From Kaistella treverensis (GTDB lineage: Bacteria > Bacteroidota > Bacteroidia > Flavobacteriales > Weeksellaceae), in assembly GCF_900114045.1 (NCBI RefSeq), contig NZ_FORQ01000001.1, positions 310,001 through 374,000 of the forward strand: 64,000 bases of DNA, in the 5' to 3' direction. The notes beneath the pieces were generated by a model. That model was not told the DNA's origin. It worked only from the letters and a program-made list of their open reading frames with translations, and did no database searches. Every line of letters starts with the position of its first letter. Position 1 is the first letter of the stretch. Both the position numbers and the translations under genes were made by a program. This document shows positions 26,105-34,411 of the stretch, piece by piece.

Positions 26105-26727
26105 TGAAATTAAAAGTTTGCGGACTCACAAAACTTGATCAAATTCAGGAATTAATTTCGCTGAAAACTTACTTTTTGGGCTTTATTTTTTATGAAAAGT
26201 CGCCACGTTTTGTATTAAATCATTTAACCTTTGACGAAATTAAATGTATTGAACATTCCGGAAAAATTGGAGTTTTCGTAAATGAAAATGTGGAAAAAAT
26301 AGCTGAAATCGCCGAGAAAAGTTGCCTAAATTTTGTTCAACTCCACGGCGATGAAAACGAAAAATACGTCGAAATACTTCGGAATTTTTTAAAGCCCGAA
26401 ATTGAAATTATAAAAGCAATACGAATAGGAAACGACGTTAAGAGTTTACAATTAACAATTTACCATTATCCATTTGTTGATTTTTTTCTTTTCGACACCG
26501 ATTCCGCGGCGTACGGAGGCACGGGAAAAACTTTTGACTGGCAAATTTTAGATGATCTGGAAATTCCAAAACCTTACTTTTTAAGCGGCGGAATTTCGCT
26601 TGAAAATGTAGATCAAATTTCAAATATTAAAAATCAACCTTTTGCGCTCGACATCAATTCAAAATTTGAAATTAAACCCGGCGTAAAAGACCTTGAAAAA
26701 ATAAAAAAGCTTTATGAAAAATTATAA
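26104..26727 (+). CDS. trpF: Phosphoribosylanthranilate isomerase
   Basis: A 207-residue TIM barrel that isomerises PRA to CdRP. I chose the ATG at 26104 ([16 protein letters not shown]), which shares its A with the trpC stop. An in-frame GTG at 26101 would add one residue. Motifs are the CGLTK catalytic Cys region, FVQLHGDEN and [10 protein letters not shown]. It overlaps trpB by 14 bases. Confidence 0.94.
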   Translation: MKLKVCGLTKLDQIQELISLKTYFLGFIFYEKSPRFVLNHLTFDEIKCIEHSGKIGVFVNENVEKIAEIAEKSCLNFVQLHGDENEKYVEILRNFLKPEIEIIKAIRIGNDVKSLQLTIYHYPFVDFFLFDTDSAAYGGTGKTFDWQILDDLEIPKPYFLSGGISLENVDQISNIKNQPFALDINSKFEIKPGVKDLEKIKKLYEKL

Positions 26728-27895
26728 AAACCCAGACGAAAACGGCTATTACGGCGAATTTGGCGGCGCTTTCGTTCCCGAAATGTTGTATCCAAATGTG
26801 GCGGAACTTAAGCAGAAATACATTGAAATTATCGACTCCGAAGAATTTCAAACCGCGTTTCAGGATTTGCTGAAAAACTATGTGGGACGCGCCACGCCGC
26901 TCTATTTTGCGAAAAATCTCAGCGAAAAATACCAAACGCAGGTTTATCTTAAAAGAGAGGATTTGAACCACACCGGCGCGCACAAAATCAACAACGCCTT
27001 GGGTCAGGTTTTACTTGCCAAAAAACTCGGTAAAAAGCGCATCATTGCCGAAACCGGCGCGGGCCAGCACGGCGTTGCCACGGCAACAGCGTGCGCTTTG
27101 ATGAACCTCGAATGCATCGTTTATATGGGCGAAGTGGATATTGCGAGACAGGCGCCAAACGTTGGCCGCATGAAAATGCTCGGCGCCACAGTTATTCCTG
27201 CAACTTCAGGTTCCAAAACTTTGAAAGACGCCGTAAACGAAGCACTTCGGGATTGGATTAACAATGCCACAACCACGCATTATATCATCGGCAGCGTTGT
27301 AGGTCCGCATCCGTTTCCGGATTTGGTAGCGAGGTTTCAAAGCGTGATTTCCAAGGAAATAAAATGGCAGCTAAAGGAAAAAATCGGGCGCGAAAAACCC
27401 GATTATGTCATCGCCTGCGTGGGCGGCGGCAGCAATGCAGCAGGCACTTTTTACCATTTTGTGAACGAAGAAAATGTAAAATTAATCGCCGCGGAAGCGG
27501 GTGGATTTGGTCTGGATTCCGGGAAATCTGCCGCGACGACATTTTTGGGAACTTTAGGAATTTTGCACGGAAGTAAAAGCATTGTGATGCAAACCGAAGA
27601 CGGTCAGGTTATCGATCCGCACTCGATTTCTGCGGGACTTGATTATCCGGGAATCGGGCCTTTTCACGCGAATTTATTTACCGCTAAAAGGGCAGAATTT
27701 TTCAGTATCACCGACGAAGAAGCACTGAAATCGGCGTTTGAACTGACCAAGACTGAAGGCATTATTCCCGCGCTGGAATCGGCGCACGCGCTGGCGGTTT
27801 TGGACAAGAAAAAGTTTGCGAAAGACGACATTGTCGTGATTTGCCTTTCGGGACGTGGCGACAAAGACATGGAAACTTACTTGCAAAATCTTTAA
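26714..27895 (+). CDS. trpB: Tryptophan synthase beta chain
   Basis: A 393-residue PLP enzyme joining indole and serine. It has [18 protein letters not shown] at the start, the PLP lysine motif [19 protein letters not shown], the [12 protein letters not shown] loop, the phosphate-binding [12 protein letters not shown] and the C-terminal [10 protein letters not shown]. The start overlaps trpF by 14 bases, and a dispersed repeat follows before trpA. Confidence 0.97.
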   Translation: MKNYKNPDENGYYGEFGGAFVPEMLYPNVAELKQKYIEIIDSEEFQTAFQDLLKNYVGRATPLYFAKNLSEKYQTQVYLKREDLNHTGAHKINNALGQVLLAKKLGKKRIIAETGAGQHGVATATACALMNLECIVYMGEVDIARQAPNVGRMKMLGATVIPATSGSKTLKDAVNEALRDWINNATTTHYIIGSVVGPHPFPDLVARFQSVISKEIKWQLKEKIGREKPDYVIACVGGGSNAAGTFYHFVNEENVKLIAAEAGGFGLDSGKSAATTFLGTLGILHGSKSIVMQTEDGQVIDPHSISAGLDYPGIGPFHANLFTAKRAEFFSITDEEALKSAFELTKTEGIIPALESAHALAVLDKKKFAKDDIVVICLSGRGDKDMETYLQNL

Positions 27896-27910
27896 AGAAT
27901 TGGGCATCTT

Positions 27911-27983
27911 TTCCGTCCTCCGTTCCCGCTTTTTGTTCGTCGTTCCTCCTCGCAAAAGAGCTCCACTCAGGCCGGGGCGCGGG
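27911..27983 (+). repeat. Hairpin-bearing dispersed repeat, copy B (trpB-trpA gap)
   Basis: About 73 bases starting TTCCGTCCTCCGTTCCCGCT, with a GCTTTTTG and CGCAAAAGAGC hairpin and ending CTCAGGCCGGGGCGCGGG. Same orientation and layout as copy A at 25226-25298. Confidence 0.75.
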
Positions 27984-28019
27984 TTTCCGCTTTAAAAAAT
28001 ATTTAGTAAAAACAGAATT

Positions 28020-28823
28020 ATGACTGACCAAAATAATAGCCAACACGCAACACGCAACACTCAGCATCCGACACCCAACAGCCCGCAATCCAAAAAACTC
28101 AACATTTATTTCACCGCGGGAATCCCGAAACTGGAGGACACCACGGAAATCATGAAACTTATTCAGCATGCCGGCGCGGAAATTATGGAAATCGGTATGC
28201 CGTATTCCGATCCGGTGGCCGACGGTCCGGTGATTCAAAAAGCACATGAAATTGCGCTAAAAAACGGCATGACGATCGCCAAATTGTTCAGCCAGCTGAA
28301 AGCGGTGAAAGATGAAATTAAAATTCCCATTGTTTTGATGGGCTATATCAATCCGGTTTTAAGTTTTGGTTTTGAGAATTTTTGCAAAGAATGTAAAGAT
28401 TGCGGCGTCTCTGGTTTGATTATTCCGGATTTGCCGCCCATTGAATTTGAGAAAAATTACGGCAAAATACTCGGAAAGTTTGGTCTGAATTTCATATTTC
28501 TGGTGACTCCGGAAACTCCGGACGAAAGAATTAAATATCTGGATTCGTTAAGCTCCGGATTTCTCTACGCTGTTTCCAGCTCATCCACAACGGGAAACAA
28601 TGCGAAAGAAATCAACAACGAAGCGTATTTGGAAAGATTAGCGAGTCTGAATCTGAAAAATCCTGTGATGATTGGTTTTGGCATTAAAAATAAAATGGAT
28701 TTCGAAAAAGTCACTGAAAAAGCTGCCGGCGGAATCATCGGGACGGCTTTTGTAAATATTTTGCTGAACAAGGAAAATTGGGCCGAAGAAGGTGAAAGTT
28801 TTATTCGATGCATAATAAATTAA
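28020..28823 (+). CDS. trpA: Tryptophan synthase alpha chain
   Basis: A 267-residue TIM barrel that cleaves indole-glycerol phosphate and channels indole to TrpB. The catalytic pattern is clear: LNIYFTAGIPKLED, the Glu region IMEIGMPYSDPVADGPVIQ, and VMIGFGIKNKMDF. The first about 27 residues (Gln/Asn/His/Thr/Pro-rich, MTDQNNSQHATRNTQH) are encoded by a CAACAC-type repeat and precede the usual family start, so they are probably a dispensable extension. There is no later ATG before LNIYF. Confidence 0.95.
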   Translation: MTDQNNSQHATRNTQHPTPNSPQSKKLNIYFTAGIPKLEDTTEIMKLIQHAGAEIMEIGMPYSDPVADGPVIQKAHEIALKNGMTIAKLFSQLKAVKDEIKIPIVLMGYINPVLSFGFENFCKECKDCGVSGLIIPDLPPIEFEKNYGKILGKFGLNFIFLVTPETPDERIKYLDSLSSGFLYAVSSSSTTGNNAKEINNEAYLERLASLNLKNPVMIGFGIKNKMDFEKVTEKAAGGIIGTAFVNILLNKENWAEEGESFIRCIIN

Positions 28824-28828
28824 TTTTA

Positions 28829-28836
28829 TAAATTTG
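28829..28836 (+). promoter_or_regulatory. Possible -7 box for lipB
   Basis: TAAATTTG just after the trpA stop, the only TAnnTTTG box before lipB. It would leave a leader of about 200 bases that contains the repeat 28885-29030. No -33 TTG. Confidence 0.3.
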
Positions 28837-28884
28837 CAACGGAAAAAATCAGGTGAATTATTTCGGTTTTTTTCAAAAAAAAGA

Positions 28885-29030
28885 CCTTTAACCGGCGAAT
28901 TTTTCGCAATAGGGATCGCAGTGAAAATCCTTTTTTCCGCAGCGGCGAAGCCGCCGCGGAAAAAAGATTGCAGCGGAGAGCCCGACCCGAGCGGCTGGAT
29001 AGGCGGCTGCGAGGGAATTGCCCCCAAAAA
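28885..29030 (+). repeat. Large dispersed repeat, copy 1 (before lipB)
   Basis: The order is TTTAACCGGCGAATTTTTC, AGGGATCGCAGTGAAAA, a hairpin, GATTGCAGCGGAGAGCCCGA, CCCGAGCGGC and GCGAGGGAATTGCCC. The hairpin has 10 and 5 bp (one mismatch, GAA loop) at 28931-28965. It shares this order with copy 2 at 49986-50173. Small ORFs across it are spurious (they read EPDPSG). Confidence 0.75.
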
Positions 29031-29039
29031 TAATAATTA

Positions 29040-29762
29040 ATGACACGCACCCAAAATAGAAGTTTGAATTTTCAGGAATTAGGTTTGATGGATTACGAGC
29101 CGGCTTTTGATTTGCAGGAAAAACTGATGAAAACAATTATCGATCTAAAGCTGGAAAACCGCCAAAAATGCGAAGATGAGCAAGTGGAAACGCCGAATTA
29201 TCTGCTGTTTGTAGAGCATCCGCACGTGTACACGATCGGAAAATCGGGCGACGACCATAATATGCTGGCGAACGCGAAAAAACTGGAGGAAATCAACGCG
29301 ACTTTTGTAAAAACGAACCGCGGCGGCGATATTACGTACCACGGTTTTGGGCAGCTGGTGGGTTATCCGATTCTGGATTTGGACAATTTCAAATCTGATA
29401 TTTTCCTTTATATGCGGAACTTGGAGGAGGTGATTATACGAACCATTGCGGAATATGGCTTAAACGGCGAGCGCAGCGAAGGCGAAACCGGCGTCTGGCT
29501 GGACGTGGGCAAACCGTACGCACGGAAAATTTGCGCCATGGGCGTGAAAACCTCGAAATGGGTGACCATGCACGGTTTCGGGCTGAATGTAAACACGGAT
29601 TTGCGATATTTTGAATATATTATTCCTTGCGGAATTCGGGACAAATCGGTGACTTCACTACAGCGCGAACTGGAAAGAGAATTTTCAGAAGCTGAAATGG
29701 CGGAGCTGAAAGAAAAAATCAAAAAGCATTTTTTGGCGGTTTTTGAGGCCAGTTTTATCTGA
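29040..29762 (+). CDS. lipB: Octanoyl-[acyl carrier protein]:protein N-octanoyltransferase (LipB)
   Basis: A 240-residue transferase that moves octanoate from ACP to lipoyl domains, the first step of lipoate biosynthesis. Visible are the start MTRTQNRSLNFQELGLMDY, VEHPHVYTIGKSGD, the signature TNRGGDITYHGFGQLVGYPILDL and the catalytic Cys/Lys region KICAMGVKTSKWVTMHGFGLNV. It is followed 467 bases later by a lipoylated E2 gene on the same strand, a natural client. No lipA is adjacent. Confidence 0.94.
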   Translation: MTRTQNRSLNFQELGLMDYEPAFDLQEKLMKTIIDLKLENRQKCEDEQVETPNYLLFVEHPHVYTIGKSGDDHNMLANAKKLEEINATFVKTNRGGDITYHGFGQLVGYPILDLDNFKSDIFLYMRNLEEVIIRTIAEYGLNGERSEGETGVWLDVGKPYARKICAMGVKTSKWVTMHGFGLNVNTDLRYFEYIIPCGIRDKSVTSLQRELEREFSEAEMAELKEKIKKHFLAVFEASFI

Positions 29763-29805
29763 TTTCATTAGCGCGCTAAATCGGAAAAAACTGCCCTTTT
29801 AGCGG

Positions 29806-30099
29806 CTAAAAAGTTTTGTAGCCTTTGTATACTTCTGCGGATTTCTGCAGCATCGATGTTGACTGCATACGGAAACTCATCAAATGGTCCGTACCGTTGT
29901 GCTGGTGGTGATGCTCTTCACTTTCCCAAAGTTCTACGATGAAAAATACGCCTTTATTTTCGCGGTCTTCCACCAAATCATATTGAAGGCAACCTTCTTC
30001 TTTCCGCGTTTCAATGACAAGCTTTTTCAGCAGTTCCAAAGCATCCATGATATCATTTTCTTTGAACTGAAACAGCGCGACGATATATAAGTTTTTCAT
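29806..30099 (-). CDS. Antibiotic biosynthesis monooxygenase (ABM) domain protein, putative quinol monooxygenase
   Basis: A 97-residue single-domain ABM-fold protein (FQFKENDIMDALELLKKLVIETRKEEGCLQYDL, then VELWESEEHHHQHNGTDHLMSFR). Such dimeric alpha-beta barrels include quinol monooxygenases and heme-degrading enzymes. The EEHHHQHNGTDH segment is rich in His but is a common ABM loop. It is convergent with lipB and has its own -7 box. Function is only a family guess. Confidence 0.8.
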   Translation of the reverse strand: MKNLYIVALFQFKENDIMDALELLKKLVIETRKEEGCLQYDLVEDRENKGVFFIVELWESEEHHHQHNGTDHLMSFRMQSTSMLQKSAEVYKGYKTF

Positions 30100-30116
30100 G
30101 TTTTAAAATAAGACAC

Positions 30117-30124
30117 CAAAGATA
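30117..30124 (-). promoter_or_regulatory. -7 box for the ABM protein gene
   Basis: TATCTTTG on the minus strand, 17 bases before the ATG, the commonest spacing of promoters in this window. Confidence 0.5.
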
Positions 30125-30202
30125 GAAACTGGAAATGTAAATTTTAGAAAAAAATCAAAAAATCGGCTTTTTAATTCAATTTTTCTTAATGGTAAAAATT
30201 TT

Positions 30203-30210
30203 TATCTTTG
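30203..30210 (+). promoter_or_regulatory. -7 box for the E2 gene
   Basis: TATCTTTG, 18 bases before the ATG of the E2 gene. No TTG at the normal distance. Confidence 0.5.
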
Positions 30211-30228
30211 TAAAAACCGAAAATTAAA

Positions 30229-31548
30229 ATGGCAGAATATAAATTACTATTGCCTTCTATGGGAGAGGGCGTGATGGAAGCGACGATTATCAGTTGGATG
30301 TTTAGCGAAGGCGACAGCGTAAAAGAAGATGATTCGGTTGTAGAAATCGCAACCGACAAAGTGGACAGCGACGTACCGACGCCTGTTTCGGGGAAAATTT
30401 TAAAAATTCTGAAACAGAAAGATGAAGTAGCAAAAGTAGGAGAAGCCATTGCGATTCTGGAAGTTTCCGGCGCTGGTGATGCCGTAGCAGAGCAGCCACA
30501 GGAACCGAAAAGCGCTGAAGAAGTGAAAACTCAAATTCCAAATGTAGATTCTGACGCGGTAAAAGCCATGGAAAGCGCAAAAACTTCAACTAATTTCGAA
30601 GGATCAGATTTATATTTATCACCTTTGGTAAAATCGATCGCACAGCAGGAAAATATTTCTGAAGCAGAATTGCAGTCGATTAAAGGAAAAGGTCTGGAAG
30701 GCCGCATCACCAAAGAAGATATTCTGGCTTTCGTAGCGAATAGACAAGCGCCGCAAAGCGCTCCGGCAGCCGCTCAAACGCCAGTGACTCCAACACCGCA
30801 AGCAGCTGCTCCGGTTTCAGCTCCGGTTCAGGTAAATGCCGGCGATGAAGTTATCCAAATGGATCGCGTGCGAAAAATTATTGCCGAAGCGATGGTGAAT
30901 TCGAAAAGAATTTCGCCGCACGTTACGTCATTCATCGAGACCGATGTAACCAACGTGGTAAAATGGAGAACCAAACACAAAGATATTTTCGAAAAGCGTG
31001 AAGGCGAAAAACTCACCTACATGCCAATTTTCGTAAAAGCAATTGTAAAAGCGATTCAGGATTTTCCGCTCATCAATATTTCCGTGGACGGCGATAAAAT
31101 CATCAAAAAGAAAAATATCAATATCGGAATGGCAACTGCGCTTCCGGACGGAAACCTGATTGTCCCGGTGATTAAAAATGCCGACCAGCTTTCACTTTCC
31201 GGCCTGGCGAAAGCCATTAATGATTTGGCTCACCGCGCACGAAACAAAAAATTACGACCGGAAGATACTCAAGGCGCGACTTACACCATTTCCAACGTTG
31301 GCGGATTCGGTAATCTCATGGGAACACCAATTATTCCGCAGCCGCAGGTTGCGATTTTAGCCGTTGGTGCCATCGTGAAAAAACCAGCAGTTCTGGAAAC
31401 CAAAGATGGCGACGTTATCGCGATTAGAAATCTGATGTTTATGTCGCATTCTTACGATCACCGCGTGGTTGACGGTTCTTTGGGTGGAATGTTCCTGAAA
31501 CACGTTCATGATTATCTGCAGAACTGGGATATGAATACCGAGATTTAA
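30229..31548 (+). CDS. Dihydrolipoamide acyltransferase (E2) of a 2-oxoacid dehydrogenase complex
   Basis: A 439-residue E2. The lipoyl domain is at about residues 1-80 with the lipoyl-Lys in EIATDKVDSDVP (Lys44). A peripheral subunit-binding domain around residues 128-170 (YLSPLVKSIAQQENISEAEL) is followed by an Ala/Pro/Gln-rich linker and the catalytic domain with SYDHRVVDG near the end (active-site His). Which complex it serves (pyruvate, branched-chain or 2-oxoglutarate) is not settled by sequence, and no E1 or E3 gene is adjacent. Its Lys44 is the likely substrate of LipB-made octanoyl groups. Confidence 0.93.
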   Translation: MAEYKLLLPSMGEGVMEATIISWMFSEGDSVKEDDSVVEIATDKVDSDVPTPVSGKILKILKQKDEVAKVGEAIAILEVSGAGDAVAEQPQEPKSAEEVKTQIPNVDSDAVKAMESAKTSTNFEGSDLYLSPLVKSIAQQENISEAELQSIKGKGLEGRITKEDILAFVANRQAPQSAPAAAQTPVTPTPQAAAPVSAPVQVNAGDEVIQMDRVRKIIAEAMVNSKRISPHVTSFIETDVTNVVKWRTKHKDIFEKREGEKLTYMPIFVKAIVKAIQDFPLINISVDGDKIIKKKNINIGMATALPDGNLIVPVIKNADQLSLSGLAKAINDLAHRARNKKLRPEDTQGATYTISNVGGFGNLMGTPIIPQPQVAILAVGAIVKKPAVLETKDGDVIAIRNLMFMSHSYDHRVVDGSLGGMFLKHVHDYLQNWDMNTEI

Positions 31549-31571
31549 TCTTGTAAAACGAAAAAAACAGC

Positions 31572-31604
31572 AAAACCTCCGGTTATTTTCCGGAGGTTTT
31601 TTTT
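31572..31604 (+). terminator. Rho-independent terminator after the E2 gene
   Basis: An 11-bp stem (AAAACCTCCGG with CCGGAGGTTTT) around a 7-base loop, followed by T's. Confidence 0.9.
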
Positions 31605-31908
31605 AGCTGCTATTGCGGTGCTTTTTAAGCAGCTTAAAATTTGCATTATGCTATAAGCTATAAGCTTTAAGTTATATCCTCATTACTTTACGCAAACTTT
31701 GGTAAAGTTAAATATTTTGCCCATAAAGCAGCAAATATCTTATTCTCAGCTTTTGTGCACTTTGTGCTTTTCCGCTTATAAATGTTGTTAAAACGAGGAA
31801 TTATGCTCAAAAAGCAGCTTATTTTTCAGCAAAACTTTGTGCCTTTTGTGGTTTAAATTTTTTGCCGTATTAGCCGCCTATTTTGTTAGCCATTGTATTC
31901 AAAATAGT
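31605..31908. other. Gene-free stretch with degenerate simple repeats
   Basis: About 300 bases with no credible ORF. It holds GCTATAAGCTATAAGCTTTAAG-type repeats (split: GCTATAAGC twice), an AACTTT-GGT-AAAGTT palindrome at 31695-31709, and two CTTTGTG-type runs (TTTTGTGCACTTTGTGC and AACTTTGTGCCTTTTGTGG). These resemble the low-complexity intergenic filler of Bacteroidota genomes. Confidence 0.6.
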
Positions 31909-31916
31909 TAACTTTG
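31883..31916 (+). promoter_or_regulatory. Promoter of the GNAT acetyltransferase gene
   Basis: TTG at 31883-31885, a 23-base spacer and TAACTTTG at 31909-31916, 19 bases before the ATG. The spacer is at the long end of the usual range. Confidence 0.5.
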
Positions 31917-31935
31917 GTTTCCTAAAAAATAGCAC

Positions 31936-32406
31936 ATGCTCAATATAAGAAAAGCCACACCAGACGATACGCCCGTTATTTTTGATTTGATTAAAAAACT
32001 AGCCGTTTACGAGAAAATGGAGAATGAAGTCATCACTTCGGTAGAAGAACTTCGCGAGAATATTTTCACCAAGAATTTTTCAAAAGTGTTGCTCGCAGAA
32101 GAAGAGGGAAAACCGGTTGGTTTCGCGCTGTATTTCTTTAATTTTTCAACGTTCGTGGGAAAACCAGGTATGTACCTGGAAGATCTTTTCATAGAACCGG
32201 AATTCCGCGGAAAAGGTTACGGTAAAAAATTGCTCATTGAACTCGCAAAAATTGCGCGCGAAGAAAATTGCGGTAGAATGGAATGGTCGGTGCTGAACTG
32301 GAATACGCCGGCAATCGACTTCTACGAATCGCTTCAGGCAAAACCGATGGACGAATGGACTGTTTACCGTTTAGACCAAAAAGGCATCGCGGATTTAGCT
32401 CAGTAA
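31936..32406 (+). CDS. GNAT family N-acetyltransferase (diamine/SSAT-like)
   Basis: A 156-residue GCN5-type acetyltransferase. The acetyl-CoA site EDLFIEPEFRGKGYGKKLL is clear, and the C-terminal WSVLNWNTPAIDFYESLQA motif matches SSAT-like diamine N-acetyltransferases, so a polyamine or amino-acid substrate is possible. It is convergent with the GAF-domain gene, with a shared terminator between them. Confidence 0.85.
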   Translation: MLNIRKATPDDTPVIFDLIKKLAVYEKMENEVITSVEELRENIFTKNFSKVLLAEEEGKPVGFALYFFNFSTFVGKPGMYLEDLFIEPEFRGKGYGKKLLIELAKIAREENCGRMEWSVLNWNTPAIDFYESLQAKPMDEWTVYRLDQKGIADLAQ

Positions 32407-32419
32407 AATTTAATTCAAA

Positions 32420-32451
32420 AAAAAGTGTGGACCGTAAAATCCACACTTTTT
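32420..32451. terminator. Bidirectional terminator between convergent GNAT and GAF genes
   Basis: A 12-bp stem AAAAAGTGTGGA with TCCACACTTTTT around an 8-base loop. T-runs on both strands let it serve both genes. Confidence 0.88.
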
Positions 32452-32468
32452 ATTTTTAGGCAAATCTG

Positions 32469-32918
32469 TTACAATATCTTTCCGACTTCAGCGCAAAGCC
32501 ATTCTAGCATTTCGCGGTCTTCATCGGTAAAAGGATCAACTTTATGCGAATCAATATCGATTTGGCCTACATTTTTGCCATCTACAATAATCGGAACCAC
32601 AATTTCGGCTTTGGTATCGATGGAGCAGCTTAAATAATTGTCCTGCTCGTGAACATCCGGAACCACAAAAGTTTCATTGGAAACGGCAACCTGACCGCAA
32701 ATTCCTTTTCCGTACGGAATAATGGTATGATCGGTTGGCGCCCCAACATAAGGACCTAGAATCAGCTCATCTTTGTCTCCATTTTTGAAGTAGAATCCTG
32801 TCCAGTTGAAATATGGGATTTCCTGATCCAACAGTTGACAGATTTTCTGTAATTTCACCTGCGTATCGTGAGCGGGACTTTCAATAATCGACGAAAGTCG
32901 TTTTTTAATTTCTGACAT
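32469..32918 (-). CDS. GAF-domain protein, likely free methionine-(R)-sulfoxide reductase
   Basis: A 149-residue single GAF domain close to the fRMsr family, which reduces free Met-R-sulfoxide. Motifs are IPYFNWTGFYF, IIPYGKGICGQVAVS, PDVHEQDNYLSCSID and EIVVPI. Two of the three family cysteines are retained (Cys74 in GKGICG and Cys98 in LSCSID, spaced 24 apart as in yeast fRMsr). The third, expected near the TDHT segment, is replaced. Its start is 10 bases after the stop of the unknown gene upstream, so the two are co-transcribed. Confidence 0.8.
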   Translation of the reverse strand: MSEIKKRLSSIIESPAHDTQVKLQKICQLLDQEIPYFNWTGFYFKNGDKDELILGPYVGAPTDHTIIPYGKGICGQVAVSNETFVVPDVHEQDNYLSCSIDTKAEIVVPIIVDGKNVGQIDIDSHKVDPFTDEDREMLEWLCAEVGKIL

Positions 32919-32928
32919 TTTTATTTTT

Positions 32929-34359
32929 TTAAGAAAATTCTTTTAATTTCAATTCTTCCTTATAACCGAATAAACCGCGTTCTTTAATCAATTCTGCAAC
33001 GCCGTCGGGAACTTCTTTTTCCCAACCGGAAACGTGATTTGCAATTTTTTCCAGAATGATGCGGGAATAAATTTCAGAATAATCAGGGTTATAATTTTTG
33101 ATATCTACAATTCTGTTGTTGTGTTTGAAATATTTGTAGAGTTCTTTCAAACTGTCTTTCACCTTCAAATTGTCGGCTGTAAGCAGCTCGTGGCTTTCCG
33201 GATCTTTGTAAGGATACAGGTAAACACGCATATCCTGGCGGAAAAATTTACCGAAAGCTTCCAGAATTCCACCGGAAAGATTTTTGTAATAATTCTCATC
33301 AAAAACATCCAATAGATTGTTAACGCCCATTGCCACACCAATTTTACCGTTTGTATAAGTCGCAAAATAATCAATGAGGCGGTAATATTCGGAGAAATTT
33401 GAGATGATTACCGTGTAACCCAACTTTCCAAGAACATCTACACGGTCCAGGAAATCGCGCTCATCGATGTCGCCGGCGGCACGCAAATTCGCAATCGTAA
33501 TTTCAAAAAGAACTTCGGTTTCATCTGTGCTGCATTGCCAGTCTTGGTTAAACATTTCCAAACCTTTTAGAAACATATCAATATTAACCAAAGTTACAGG
33601 ACGGAAACTTCCGCGAACGGCAAAAATATTTTTCCGGTAAAGAATATCCGCCGGAAGCATGTTGTTTCCTTCGGAATTGAAGATGACGGCATCAGTCATG
33701 CCATTTTTTACCAGCTGAAGGCTCATCAAACGGTTATCAACATAGCTAAACGCCGGTCCGCTGAAATCGATCATATCAATTTCGAGATTGTCCTTATTAA
33801 TATCATCAAAAAGGGAATTAATCATTTTCCGGGGATTGTCACTGTAATTGAAAGCGCCGTAAATGAGGTTTACGCCCAATCCGCCAAGCGTTTCCTGCTG
33901 TAAAGTCGCATCATTTTCATTAAACTTTACATGCAGCACAATTTCGTTGTAATCTTCTTTTTCGTCCAGCTGAAAACGTAGACCCACCCAGCCGTGGCCT
34001 TTCATGGTTTTATCGAAATTTATCGTCGTAACCGTGTTTGCGTAAGAAAAGAATTTGCGGCCCGGAAAAGTATCACGCGAAAGTCTTTCCTCTATCAAGG
34101 CAACCTCATAGCGCAGCATTTTCCGCAGTCGGTTTTGGGTAACGTATCGGTTTTTGACTTCTTTACCATATATGGCATCACTGAAGTCTTTATCGTAAGC
34201 TGACATTGCTTTCGCAATGGTTTGTGAAGCGCCGCCCGCGCGGAAAAAATGACGAACAGTTTCCTGACCCGCGCCGATTTCTGCAAAAGTTCCGTAGATG
34301 AGAGGGTCTAAATTTATCGCTAAAGCTTTCTGTTTAGGAGTTAATTTCTGGTGAATCAC
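32929..34359 (-). CDS. Conserved cytoplasmic protein of unknown function, about 476 residues
   Basis: No named family recognised. I chose GTG at 34359 over TTG at 34365. The protein has no signal peptide and starts with an ALAINLDPLIYGTFAEIGAGQE region. It then has a GGASQTIAKAMSAYDKDFSDAIYG segment and a C-terminal part with YLYPYKDPESHELLTADNLK. The GAGQETVRHFFRAGGAS loop looks nucleotide-like but is not a standard P-loop. It forms a two-gene unit with the GAF gene, possibly linking it to Met oxidation or redox stress, but that is a weak inference. A -7 box lies 3 bases before the GTG. Confidence 0.65.
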   Translation of the reverse strand: MIHQKLTPKQKALAINLDPLIYGTFAEIGAGQETVRHFFRAGGASQTIAKAMSAYDKDFSDAIYGKEVKNRYVTQNRLRKMLRYEVALIEERLSRDTFPGRKFFSYANTVTTINFDKTMKGHGWVGLRFQLDEKEDYNEIVLHVKFNENDATLQQETLGGLGVNLIYGAFNYSDNPRKMINSLFDDINKDNLEIDMIDFSGPAFSYVDNRLMSLQLVKNGMTDAVIFNSEGNNMLPADILYRKNIFAVRGSFRPVTLVNIDMFLKGLEMFNQDWQCSTDETEVLFEITIANLRAAGDIDERDFLDRVDVLGKLGYTVIISNFSEYYRLIDYFATYTNGKIGVAMGVNNLLDVFDENYYKNLSGGILEAFGKFFRQDMRVYLYPYKDPESHELLTADNLKVKDSLKELYKYFKHNNRIVDIKNYNPDYSEIYSRIILEKIANHVSGWEKEVPDGVAELIKERGLFGYKEELKLKEFS

Positions 34360-34362
34360 GGG

Positions 34363-34390
34363 CAAATCTAATTTTTTGTAAATTTACCAA
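34363..34390 (-). promoter_or_regulatory. Promoter of the unknown-GAF operon
   Basis: On the minus strand: TTG at 34390-34388, a 17-base spacer and TAGATTTG at 34370-34363, only 3 bases before the GTG start at 34359. It predicts a leaderless or near-leaderless mRNA. Confidence 0.5.
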
Positions 34391-34411
34391 AATTAAACCA
34401 ACCTCAAAAAA

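Noticed and set aside
27762-28247. A 161-codon minus-strand ORF over the trpB-trpA junction
   Set aside because: Antisense to trpB and trpA, with Cys/Phe-rich nonsense composition.
28826-29050. Small ORFs on both strands over the lipB repeat
   Set aside because: They translate the dispersed repeat and its hairpin (for example EPDPSG), as expected for spurious ORFs in GC-rich repeat DNA.
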